In this document: positions 21,535 through 32,356 of the stretch, piece after piece
Layout of the letters: every line of letters starts with the position of its first letter
Numbering within the stretch: the first letter of the stretch is position 1
From: Edolisoma coerulescens
Taxonomy: Eukaryota; Chordata; Aves; Passeriformes; Campephagidae
DNA: 64,000 nucleotides
Direction: 5' to 3'
NCBI GenBank assembly: GCA_013397115.1
Contig: VWZW01001044.1
Coordinates: 249,328 to 313,327, forward strand
Translations under genes and position numbers: made by a program
Notes under the pieces: generated by a model
Seen by the model: only the letters and a program-made list of their open reading frames with translations
Told to the model about the DNA's origin: nothing
The model's database searches: none

Positions 21535-24500
21535 TATCCCTCGGTTTTGATCAAGTTCGATGGCCACCTGGGTCTCTTGATTAAAGCCAGAGCTGCCACT
21601 CCCCCTCCTGAACCAGGAATTTGGGAGCATTCAGGAGACTTTCCAGTGGTTTCCATCTGTGTGGGACCAAAGGAAACCCTTTTGTCGTGGTCCATCGCCT
21701 GTCACAGATCCCCCAGGCTGATCCGGCTCCCCCTTCCCATGGCAGATCTGGGAGCATTTTGGCTTTGCTGAGGGGATTTGTAATCTTCTGGAAAAGCTGA
21801 GCTTTGGGTTGGCATGAGAGAAATCCAGGGGAAATCAGGGAGCTGGGAAACTGCTGTTCGTCTTGTCCCAGCTAACACTATGACTGGGTTTAAGCAGCTC
21901 CTCAGACTAATTATAAAGCCACGTTTAGAGAAATCTATATCCAATTTTATACATTTTACTGTGTTTTATTTTTAATTAGGGATCAAAAATTTTTAAAAAT
22001 TAGGGATCTTATTTATTTTGTTTATTAAATACTATTTCATTTAAAGAGTAATTAAAAATGATCAGGTCTGGTGGTGAAGCAGCTCTTCTGTAGCTGTGTC
22101 TCTTGGATGTTACTGATTATGCAGAGTTACATTTAATTAATAAATTACAATATTATTATTAGCTGTAAAGCAAACTGATTTCTGTGGGTTTTTTCACTTG
22201 GAAACCAAAGTGCTAAATAGTCAAATATAACAAAAATAATTTGCTAGCAACTAATGCAAAGGTAGATTAGGTCATGGCATAATAGTTGGGGCAAGTCAGG
22301 GTTATCAGTTTTATCTTACTGCCTTTAGTGTTTATCCAAGAGCAGCTTCATTATCAATTTTAAAAGTTTCCCTCTCTGATCCGTTGCTATTCCTGAATGG
22401 AACACACCTGGGAAATGAAGAATATTTTGACTTTTTTGCAAAGGAAATACAGAAATCACCCTTTAGTGAAGTCCCTCCTGCACTGGGGGATGAGTTACTC
22501 ACTCCTCCAGATCCTGCTCCGTTAGTGCAGAGATATCAAAACATCATCGGGAATATCTGAGGAGAGTTTGGTGCTCCAGGAGCTTTGTCTGTGGATTACT
22601 GCTGGCATTGTCTGCCCCTGACAGCCCTGGCTGTGGAAGGGATATCAGGGGGAAAATGTCTGCAGTGAAAAACTGGGATTGTGCCGCTCGTCTGGGAAGG
22701 AGTTGAAATGGTATCATTCCAGGCTGGACATGTAATTTGGCATTAAAATCTCCTAACAGGATTAGCCCATCGCTCACAGACCCTGCGAGAAGAATTTTCA
22801 AGGAAGTTATTTATGTGGAGAAGCTGAGCCACTCGTGATTTTTCCAGGCAGATAATGGGGGCTGGGGAATGATTTATGCCAAATGGAAACAATTCCTCAT
22901 AATTGCATGAAGTGCTTAATATTCCATCTCCTCCCCGTGAACAGGAAACTGTCTGGCTTCCAATTTATGGTTAATTTGTAATAATCAGACACTAAATCTA
23001 TCATGTGCTGCTTTGCACTCAGGAATAAAATGAAGCTTTTCTCCCCTGGGAGTTTCCTTCCGAAGCCCTGCTCACCCCTTGCTGTCAGTAGCGTGATTTC
23101 CTTCCCTCACTTCACGTGCCTCTAATCAGCCAGGAATTATGCATTTAGTTTAGCTGATTTAGGAAATAAAATCCGTGCATTCCCATTTCCAGCAGCACAA
23201 GAATTCCTGGATATTCTACTTGCAGCCCGGGAATGGAAAACATTTTGTGCTGCAGGCTGGGAATAGCAGCAGGTGCAGAGCAGGGCAGATTCACAGAATT
23301 GTCTGCCAGTGGGATTTTGTGGGTTTTTGGGAGCTGGACAGGCTGGATGAGGAGCACAAAGTGCCCAGGAGCTCCAGCTCTGGGAAGGCATAACTTCCCC
23401 AAAAATCAGTTGGGATTTCTGTATCCAGCACTGCTGTCAGAGGAATTTCCCTGGGAATTGGTTTAGGTTACAGTGGCATGTTCATTTTGTGAAGCTTAAG
23501 GATCTTGGCTTGGGCTCCGACTAAAATCCCACAAACTTAAATTTAGTGGGATGGCCTGAAATGGGGACTGTGCCCTGGAGCAGCCCCTGTCTTTAACCAG
23601 CTTCCCCAACGTTGTAATTTCAACCTGAAGTGCTGCCAGACAGGGCAAGGAGCTGATTTTGGAGGTTGTAGGAATGTAAATAGTCAGAAATATCAGAGCT
23701 GGAAATGCACAGGTCGGGTTCATCCTTAAGGAAAAAAAAAAAACAAACCCACAGGCTGGCAGTGAGGTCTGTGAATTTATCTTGGTTTTCACAAGTGGAG
23801 GAAGAAAGCAAAAAGCAAAGGTGCTTTCAATGAGATGTGAAAGTTCCAAGCCCTGGGAGCTCTGCAGAAGGAAAGAAGCCTCCCCTGAGCCCAGGCTGCA
23901 CAGGGACACACGTGTGGGATATTCCTGCAGGCTCCAAATCAGACCCTGGATGTTTATTCCAAGCAGAATGGAGCCGAAGTCTGGAAAAATCCACCATGGA
24001 TGTGTTGTGAGAAACCAAATCCCTCCCTGCTTCCAGAGCGGGGCTGAGTCCCTGCACAAGGAGGATGCCCCAGGGGAAGGGTGAAAGGGGAGGGAGAGGA
24101 GCAGGGCTGCTTTGGGGTGGAAGAGTTCAGTGCAAGGTCTGAGCAAACAAGAAATCCTTTGTTCCCGGGCAGGAGAAACCCAAAGCTCCAGCAGGGCACA
24201 TCAGGCTGCTCCCCTCTCCCACAGCAGCACCTGTGGATTATCCTGATGGGGTGATGATGATCCATGGACAGGGCCTGGATCGATTTTCCCCTCTTCCCAG
24301 CTGCTGCTAACATCCTGATCATCGGGATAATGCAAGGAAGTCAAATAAACCATCCACAGAGACAGAAGGATTTCTTTTTGATGAAGTTTGGGAAGAAAAA
24401 AGGCAGTTCTGAATAAATATCTGTTTATAAAATACTCTGGGAGAACCCAGCATGAAACCACCTGAGTGTTCTGCTGCAAAGAGCAAATATGCCAAGTCTC

Positions 24501-26157
24501 TGCTATACCTTGATTTTTCTAGGTCACAGAAATCCAGCTTGAAATCTTAAAGGTCATTCTTGAATATCCCTAGGAAAAGCCAGACATGGAGAATGTACTT
24601 GGCCACAGTCAGAGAAGTGATTTGGCTTTATCAGTGAGTTCCCTGAGCCCAAAGATACCAAAAATGTCTGGATTATTTACAATCCCCATGGAATCTCACT
24701 AGGCTGAGAAATATTCTCCTGTCATCTTTTGATCCCTCCCCAGAAAGGCACTTCGCAGACCTTTAAGCAGATTTTGGGGATGACAGCTAGCTGCCATCCA
24801 GGAGCCACTGCTAAATTTGAAGCGCTGCTTGATTTTAGGCAAAATCTGAAGGAACTGTTTCAAATCCAGCAAATCTCCTTGCTTTCTCTTGGATTAATGA
24901 AATACCTGGGAAAAAATAGCGCTGCAGCCATTTGCCCTGTGGCTTTCTGGAGCTTTCTCCAGGCTATTCCACCAGCCCAGCAGTGGAGCAGGATGTGTTT
25001 TATATTGGATTGCTTGGAATTAGCAAAGGCAAGCGTGTCGGGGAAAAGAGCTGGAGCTGAATTAAGCTCCATTATTGGGTATGTGCACGTTGCAATTCCA
25101 TTTGCCAGGAATCTGGGAGAACGCTTCCCTCCAAGCACAGAAATGCTGGAAGAGGATGGTTTGCAGTAGGAGTGTGAGGAATAAAACCCCCGGGGAGTCT
25201 TGCAGCTCTCTTTGATTCCTGAAGCAGCTCCTCTCCCACCTCCCCAGGGCCGGGCGAGTGCTGGATCTGCAATATTGATGACCTGGGACACGGGGCCTCG
25301 TTTGTAAAGCCTGGATCCAGTAGGAATCCATCAGGATTAATCACAACCTGGTCCTTTTCACTTTGCTGTTGCCCCGGTGACTTTTCCAGCTCCATTCATC
25401 TGTTAACACCATTTCCAAAGGCAGCCTTGGAAGGCTGTGCCTGCGAGGGAAGAGCTGAACACGAGGCAGGGATCCAGCTGTTGTCAGCAGGTCACAGCCA
25501 TGATGAATGAAAATTTAACTTCTCCCAGATGTTCTGCCACTCTTCCCCATCTCCTGCCCTTCCCATTCCTCAGCCCTTTCATCCTGCTGCTGGTGGAGGT
25601 GGTGCCCATGGCCAGGAGGGCGCTGGGCTCTCCATAATGGATGTTGACAGGGAAGGGAGCAGCAAAGGGAGAGATCCAGCCCTCAGCCACGGCCAGAGCT
25701 GGAATTTTAATGGTTCAAAGGCATCCAGACAGCCCCCGCACGAGGGGAGCATCTGGAAGAAATAATAAGCAGAGGTTTAGGGGGCTGCTTGGCATCTTCT
25801 GAGCAGGTCGGAGCAGGGGTGGAACGGGGAAATTGTCCTTTAATTTGAGGCTGTTCTTGGAGGTTTTATGGTAGGGCCTTGCTGGCCAAAGGGCCTCCCA
25901 AATCGCTTGGGAAGCTGCTGGGGGGCTTAGCTCCTGGTGAGGGGGTAATAGGAAAGCTTGGAATGGGAGTCAATCCTATTATTTTGTTGATTTATGTTTT
26001 TCCATGACATGTGCGGGAGCAGTTGCTACAACAAAGGGCTGCATTTATAAATGATGCAAATTGAATTATACAGGCATGCACATGGAGCTGCTCATGTCCT
26101 ACATCGGGGTTGGATTAATGGATTATGGGATATTGTAGCATATATGTATTTCTAGGA
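21535..26157. other. Intergenic, long CR1-free stretch
   Basis: This is 4.6 kb without recognisable CR1, which is long for this window. AT-rich parts near 21940-22060 repeat the motif TTAGGGATC. Stretches near 22200-22400, 22840-23050 and 24750-25120 look unique and low in repeats, so conserved regulatory elements are possible but not shown. The 146-codon frame at 24729-25169 has no recognised similarity. Confidence 0.5.
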
Positions 26158-26235
26158 AGGAATTGTTCTTTGGGAGGGTGGGGAGGCCCTGGCACAGGGT
26201 GCCCAGAGCAGCNCAAACCACTCTATGATTTTAGG
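26158..26235 (+). mobile_element. CR1 LINE fragment interrupted by an N
   Basis: GGAATTGTTCTTTGGGAGGG and GGGGAGGCCCTGGCACAGGG lead to CCCAGAGCAGC. A single N follows at 26213, then CAAACCACTCTATGATTTTAGG, which is the CR1 3' terminus. About 100 bp of normal CR1 sequence is missing exactly at the N, so an assembly join is likely. Confidence 0.75.
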
Positions 26236-26532
26236 AATTTTTTTCCTTTTCCCCGACCACCAAATCCTGAGTGATATTTCCCATCTGATCTAACTCATCC
26301 CAGGCTGACCTGCAGCATCCCCATTTTTAAGTCTGCACTTCAAGTGCTGCCACACAGGAGGTTTGTTGGTGCACGTNGCTATGATTTTAGGATTTTTTTT
26401 CCTTTTCCCCATCCACTGAATCCCAAGTGATGTTTCCCTTCTGATCTAACTCATCCCAGGCTGACCTGCAGCATCCCCATTTTTAAGTCTGCACTTCAAG
26501 TGCTGCCACACAGGAGGTTTGTTGGTGCACGT
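26223..26532. repeat. Tandem duplication of 156 bp bounded by single Ns
   Basis: The sequence from 26223 (CTATGATTTTAGG) to about 26376 recurs from 26379 to about 26532. The first 60 bases differ at several positions; the last roughly 95 bases are identical. Single Ns at 26213 and 26377 mark both starts. Together these suggest an artefactual copy made when overlapping contigs were joined. Confidence 0.85.
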
Positions 26533-26669
26533 GGAATTCTGCTCCCAGAGCTGTGGAACGGCATGGGAAGCATGGCAGCAGCCATGCCTGGGAATGGGGG
26601 GCTGCATCCTACAGCTTCCTCACGAGAGGGAAAGCAGGCACTGATCTCTGCTCCCTGGGACAGGAACGA

Positions 26670-26922
26670 GACATGACGGAGCGGCTGGAGCTGGGCCAGG
26701 GAGGCTTAGGTTGGATATTGGGAAAAGTTCTTCCCCCAGAGGGTGCTGGGCACTGCCCAGGCTCCCCAGGGAATGGGCACGGCCCCGAGGCTGCCAGAGC
26801 TCCGGGAGCGTTTGGACACCGCTGCCAGGGTGACCAGGGTGGGATTTTGGGGTGTCTGAGCAGGGCCAGGGGCTGGATCCATGATCCTGTGGGTCCCTTC
26901 CCACTCAGTTTATCCTGTGATC
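26670..26922 (+). mobile_element. CR1 LINE 3' end, divergent subfamily
   Basis: Sense blocks GGCTTAGGTTGGATATTGGG, CCCAGAGGGTGCTGGGCACT, CTCCCCAGGGAATGGGCACG and GGGCCAGGGGCTGGATCCAT end at GTGGGTCCCTTCCCACTCAG and ATCCTGTGAT. This 3' end differs from most copies in the window, so it comes from another CR1 subfamily. Confidence 0.8.
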
Positions 26923-29065
26923 CCTGAAGTGTTCACTGAGCTCCCCCGGTGTTCCCAGGTGCTGCTGTCCTGCCCCAGCAGAGTCTGTGTGGTCACAGCT
27001 CCGTGCCTGGCAGTGGTTTGATCTCTCCACAGGCACTGCCTCACCTGAAAGCTGGGATGGTGGGCTGGAGATTGCCTTATTCCCACCTCATGGGGCAATC
27101 CTGCTCCCCACAGGGAAGCCTGGCTGGTCCCTGCTCTGGCCCAGCCCCTGCTCCCACCCTGAGCCCCACTCCCCGAGAGCAGCCAAACATCCGAGGGCGC
27201 TGCGTCGTGTTTCCTCTCTGCAGCTTTCCTGCAGATGCACCCCAGCCCAAATGTGAACTCAATTATTTTTGTCATCATCCCTGCCGGCTGTGATTCATCG
27301 CCCAGAGTTGTTTTCTTGCACATCATAACTTGTGTGGGGCAGAAAAGCACTTCAGCTGCACATCTGTCAGCAACCCAGGGCTGCTCAGCCCAGCAAACAA
27401 AAGAGCTTCGTTTCTTCCTTCTGACAAAGACATTTGCTAGAAGAGGCTGTAAGTGTTCAGAGGGAGTTGTGTCGCTGTGTGAGCCCCCAAATATTCCTGT
27501 TTTTATGATCTGTATCAGAGACTGGGTTGAAATACAAGCTCCAAGTGTCATTAAAGTGTCACACGAGTGTCACTAAAGGGGCAAGTGAGAGCTTCCAAGC
27601 CCTTGGTGGATGTAGAGGGTGATTTCTCTCAGGTTTTTTTCCATTTAAAATTTTAAAAGGAAAATTAAATTAAATTTTTTTTCCTTTTAAAGTTTAAAAT
27701 TCCAACTATTGTAGCTCGACTATAACTGCTGTGTATCTACTTGGATAAATAATCACCATTTTAATGGCTGAAAAAATGACCTAAAACATCCCAGTGTGTT
27801 GCCTGGGCTGTTCTATCAGAGCTGGAGTTTGTGAAGGTCTGACTGGCCAAGCTCAGGTTGTTTCCAGCCAACCCCACATCCCTTTCCTGCATATTCTGAG
27901 GTCCTGGGACAGGCTCAGCCACATCCCAGCTTTTCCCTCCTCTAGCACATCTTTGGGACAGGACATGGCACCGTTCTGTGGCCTCACCCACATGCTCTGG
28001 AAGATTTAATGTGTGAGGACTGGGGGGAAAAAAACCCGAAAAGATAATGGGATTTAAATAGGGAAAAAAAAAAAAAAGAATATTCAAAACATGGGAAAGA
28101 AACAGGTTGAGAGTTTCCCTTTTGGATGTTGTGGCTGGAATAATTTGGAGCAACGTCAAGAACGAGGCAGCAGTGAGGAAATGCTGGGGCTGGGCTGGAG
28201 TGGGGACAGCGGGGTCCCATGTGGGTCACACCAGGTGATGGCACTGACACCCCAGGGACAGGAGTGTGAATCTGGGCAAATGAGATGTGGAAAGCAGAAT
28301 GGGACTTACTAAATGGGGTTTATAGGATTTTTGGGTTTGGTTTTTTTTTTTTTTTACTTCACTTGGCAAAGTCAGTTGATAAAAATATTTTCCACTGGAA
28401 ATTAGATTTTAGACTATTTTGTACTTCTACTAGATTGCTAGTACCAGCAATTCAGCAAAACCTGGTTTTACCCGTTTTTAATTCTTAATCTTAAAAGCAA
28501 AATCAAAAATTTGGCTTTGAATTTCAATTCAAATGGGAAGGTTTTGTTAGGGGAAACACTGCCCTGGAACTGCCTTCTTTTCCATGTCCATCCTTCTGGT
28601 TTGTTCTCCATCCCACCCTGGCTTTGAGGGAGGAGCCTCTGGGGTATCTGACAGCAATGCAGCCTGAGAGTAATTACCTTGTTTTTCGTAAGTATCCGGC
28701 AGAAATCCCTCTTGCTGGGAACTGAACTGATTTCTTCCACTTTTATTCTTCACGGACATGGAAAACAGTGGATAATGGTCTCACGCAGAATAACCTGTGA
28801 GGATTTTTACTGCCTTTAATCTTTCATTTTCTCTACACAGCAAAGCCAACACTTCCCAGCTTCCCTCGCCCATCTTTATTTCAGGAATCTGTTCCCATTT
28901 CTCGGAACCTGTTTCCAGTTGTGTGTGCTGTGGGTGCACGATAACTCCTGATACAGAAATTGCTCCACAATTCTGGGCAGGCCAAGCTCTCCTGGGAATG
29001 TTCCACAAGCCCCTGCTCGTGTCCAACGCAGGACAGTGAGGAGCTGCTCCCTGGTGCAAAGTTCC

Positions 29066-29090
29066 TCCTCCTCCTCCTCCTCCTTTCCAG
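29066..29090. repeat. (CTC)n microsatellite
   Basis: About eight consecutive CTC units. The minus-strand frames across it show the matching Glu or Arg runs. Confidence 0.85.
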
Positions 29091-29208
29091 GACATTCAGA
29101 GCCACTCCTGGGCTCTCCCTCCGGCATTTGCCTTCGGGTAAATGTTTGCACATCAGGAGCAGCCCAGCAGAGGGGGTGCGGATCTGTTTCAAATCAGCTT
29201 CAGGGATG

Positions 29209-29239
29209 ATTTGCATGGAAATGCAAATTGCATTTGCAT
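29209..29239. promoter_or_regulatory. Cluster of three POU octamer motifs
   Basis: ATTTGCAT (29209-29216), ATGCAAAT (29221-29228) and ATTTGCAT (29232-29239) are exact octamers in alternating orientation within 31 bp. A homeodomain-type TTAATGA follows directly. Octamers are the classical binding site for Oct/POU factors. Function as an enhancer is inferred only from density. Confidence 0.4.
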
Positions 29240-29624
29240 TAATGACTTTTTTCTTTTCTTTCACGCCCCACCGAAATTTTCACGTTATAAACCAATGGTG
29301 GGGCTTTGCACATCCCCAGTGGCTGCTGTCACCCTTGTGAGCGTTCATAGAAGTTTTTGCCTTGCTGATGCTGGCAAACAGAGGAGCAGAGGGCCCTCAC
29401 CCATGTTTAATCAGGGCAATATTCCCTGTGAGCTCTGGCAGAGCTGCCTGAGCCACAGCTGCAGACTGCAGCCCTTGGAGAAGAGTCCGGTGTGTCACAG
29501 ACAAGCAGGGGGAGCCTGAGGGACACAGAGATCCTGAGCTTTTTCCAGAGGCCAGGAAGGAGTTGCAGGGTTTGGATCCATCCCTCCCAGCCAAACCCTG
29601 ACAGGGGGAGAGCTCAGGCTCTCA

Positions 29625-29796
29625 GCTGCCTCCTCTGTCCCTGCGAGCAGAGCCCGACCCTCACCTGCCTGTCCCCTCCTGTCAGGAGTTGTGCAGAGCC
29701 ACAGGGTCCCCCCTGAGCCTCCTTTTCTCCTTTCCCAGCTCCCTCAGCCTCTCCTGGGGCTCCAGCCCCTTCCCAGCTCCATTCCCTTCCTTGGAC
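29625..29796 (-). mobile_element. CR1 LINE internal fragment
   Basis: Antisense blocks GAGCAGAGCCCGACCCTCAC, CCCTCCTGTCAGGAGTTGTG, CCACAGGGTCCCCCCTGAGC and TCTCCTGGGGCTCCAGCCCC match the CR1 part just upstream of the 3' UTR. Similar blocks occur in the copies at 6850 and 31969. Confidence 0.8.
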
Positions 29797-30663
29797 CCTC
29801 AGTACAGGCACTGCAGGGATGATTTGCATCCCCAGCAAAGAAACTCAGGAAATATTTCCATTTTACAAAGGTGGATTTTTCCTTGTTATTGGTAATAATA
29901 ACAAGGATTCCTCATAGAATGGGCATTTCAAGATTTCTGCCAATCAGCAACAACATTTTGCACTTTTATGGCATCTCTCGTGTGAAGATCTAAAATGTTT
30001 TTAAAACGTGAAGTAATTACATGTGACAACTCACCTGGCAGGTGGGTGAGTGGGTAAAGCAGCAGCAAACTTCCCTGGCACTGGAACAGAGCCATGGTTT
30101 GGTTACCAGACAGGGAAGGGGAGGGAACAGAGCATCCAACATGACGAGGAACAAAAGTTCCTGATGAAGGGGTTTAGAGCTGCATGGGATTGCCCCTCTC
30201 AGAACTCAAATTTTGACCCAGGGGCTTTCCTGGTTGTGGATTCCCAGCTGGGAGACCCCCACCAGACCTTTCCCTGTGGCGTTAGGAGCAAAACCCTGAA
30301 TATTATGGAGCAATCCTGGCTTTGTGGTGTCAGCTCATATTTGGGATTCAGAAATGGATGGGCTCTGCTTTCCAAAGGCAGCTCTTACAGAAGGTGTTGC
30401 CCCAGCTGACAAAACCCCAAATAAGCAGTTTGGAGCTCCTGGGAACAGGGCAGTCCCAAACCCACACCACCAAACACAGCCAAGACAAGACAGAAATAAA
30501 CCCCATCCTCCTCCCCCATAATCACAAACTGCACCCAAACCCACCCCAAGCACTGCTCTGGCCCAGCTCGTGGTTTCCATCCCCACATAGGCTTGGCTTG
30601 GACTTGCCCAAAGTTCTCCACACCCCAGCTCTGCACTGGGCTTGCCTTGGGATGGTGTACGGT
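29797..30663. other. Intergenic, unique sequence
   Basis: No gene is recognised. CAGGGATGATTTGCAT at about 29814-29829 repeats the 16-mer at 29201-29216. Confidence 0.5.
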
Positions 30664-31247
30664 ATTTTTATTTGTGTGGATGGTTTTATTTTATTTTATT
30701 GTATGTTTTTTTATCTGTGTGATTTTTTTATTTGTGTGGATGATTTTTTAAAATTTTATTCTATTTGTATGTATAATTTTTTTAATTTGTGTGGTTTTTT
30801 TATCGTTATGATTTTATTTTATTTGTCTGTATGATTTTATTTTATTTTACTCCATTTGTTTTAATCTGTGTGGGTTTTTTATCTGGATGGTTTTATTTTA
30901 TTTGTCTGGATTATTTTACTTTATTTGTATGTATGGTTCTTTTATCTGTGTGATCTTTTTATTTGTGTGGATGATTTTATTTTATTTGTCTGGATGATTT
31001 TGTTTTATTCTATTTGTATGTATGATTTTTTTATCTGTGTGGGGTTTTTTTATCTGGATGATTTTATTTCATTTGTCTGTATGATTTTATTTTATCTGTA
31101 TGTATGATTTTTTTATCTGTGTGATTTTTTTTTAATCTATATGATCTTATTGTATTTGTCTGTATGATTTTATTGTATTTGCCGGTATGATTTTATTTTA
31201 TTTGCATGGATGATTTTTTTGAATTTGTGTGTACAATTTTTTTTTTA
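30664..31247 (+). repeat. T-rich minisatellite, about 580 bp
   Basis: Degenerate tandem units on the themes TGGATGATTTTATTTTATTT and GTATGATTTTTTTATCTGTG run throughout, with a basic period of about 20-24 bp and longer composite periods. Cytosine is nearly absent from the plus strand. Frames such as FYLCDLFICVDDFILFVW are translations of the repeat. Confidence 0.9.
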
Positions 31248-31968
31248 GTTCTCTTGCTATTTGTTGCCAGGACCATGGAAACACAGGAACGAGGGGCTGG
31301 ACTGTGAGGGTTGAGCTTCCTTCACCTCAGAAAGGCCAAATCCCAAAAGCTCATCCAGCTTTTCTCCCAGCATCCATTCTTTTGGACAAATATCCCAGCC
31401 CCCCGTGTCTTTGAGGCTTTTCCTCCTGTCCCAGATGCCTTTGGCCGATTTTTGCCCGGGATCTTTGTGCCAGCCTTGTTCCCAAACACAAACAGCTCTT
31501 CCCTGCAGCTCCTGCTCCCTTCCTGGGGCAGCTCCTTCTGGATGCTCTCCCTGGTTTTATCTCTTGACCTCGTGCCAGTCAGAGCTGAGTATTTTCAAAG
31601 CATCTGCAGCACCTGCCTGTGAGGATTTGGGAATTTTGAGGCTCTTTTGGAGAGGGCCTGACCTGATCCTGATGGGAAGCACGTCTGCAGCTCTGCTGCC
31701 TTCCCGGGGCCGTGTCAGCTTCTTTCCATTGTCTAAAGCCTGTGGGGTTTGGTTTTTTTCCGTTTGAAAATGGAACCAATTTGTCTGAAAATCGGACAAA
31801 TTAATTTCTAAGTGCCAGTTCTCACTGTCACCTCATGCAGCATTGCCATCCCGGTCAGGAGACGGCCCGTGGGTCATCCAGGCAGCTTTTTTTGATCCTG
31901 CTCGTTTTCAGTGTCTCTGCAGGATGTATTTTCCTATAACCAGGAAGATGAGGAGGAGGAACTGTGAT
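31248..31968. other. Intergenic, unique sequence
   Basis: No gene is recognised. Frames of 100-120 codons on the plus strand overlap each other and show no familiar domain. Confidence 0.5.
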
Positions 31969-32222
31969 GAGGGAGCTGGGAAGGGGCTGGAGCCCCAGGA
32001 GCAGCTGAGGGAGTTGGGAAGGGTCTGGAGCCCCAGGAGCGGCTGAGGGAGCTGGGAAAGGGGCTCAGCCTGGAGCAAAGGAGGCTCAGGGGGGCCCTTG
32101 TGGCTCTGCACAAGTCCCTGACAGGAGGGGGCAGCCGGGGGGGTCGGGCTCTGCTCCCAGGGAACAGGGACAGGAGGAGAGGGAACGGCCTCAGGCTGGG
32201 CCAGGGGAGGGTTGGATTGAAA
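31969..32222 (+). mobile_element. CR1 LINE fragment with internal short tandem copy
   Basis: Sense CR1: GGAGCCCCAGGAGCAGCTGA, GCTCAGCCTGGAGCAAAGGA, GTGGCTCTGCACAAGTCCCT and CTCAGGCTGGGCCAGGGGAG lead to GGTTGGATTG. Near its start a unit of about 41 bp (GAGGGAGCTGGGAAGGGGCT...) is repeated in tandem. It abuts an inverted CR1 piece at 32223. Confidence 0.85.
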
Positions 32223-32356
32223 GGGATCTTAAAGATGATCCCATTCCACCCCTGCCATGGGACACCTCCCACTGTCCCAGGCTGCTCCAAGCCCCGTCCA
32301 GCCTGGCCTGGGACACTTCAGGGATCCAGGGGCAGCCACAGCTTCTCTGGGCAACC
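32223..32356 (-). mobile_element. CR1 LINE 3' fragment, inverted against its neighbour
   Basis: Antisense GGGATCTTAAAGATGATCCC, then ATGGGACACCTCCCACTGTC, CCAAGCCCCGTCCAGCCTGG and GGATCCAGGGGCAGCCACAG. With the piece at 31969 it forms a tail-to-tail pair joined near 32222. Confidence 0.8.

Larger units (their letters stand above)
26923..29624. other. Intergenic, unique sequence with octamer cluster
   Basis: No gene is recognised. A 113-codon frame at 27235-27576 is unsupported. A (CTC)n microsatellite lies at 29066-29090 and the octamer cluster at 29209-29239. Confidence 0.5.

Noticed and set aside
24729..25169. 146-codon frame considered as a possible UBE2U exon
   Set aside because: No E2 core motifs and no splice boundaries; only its lack of repeats is notable.
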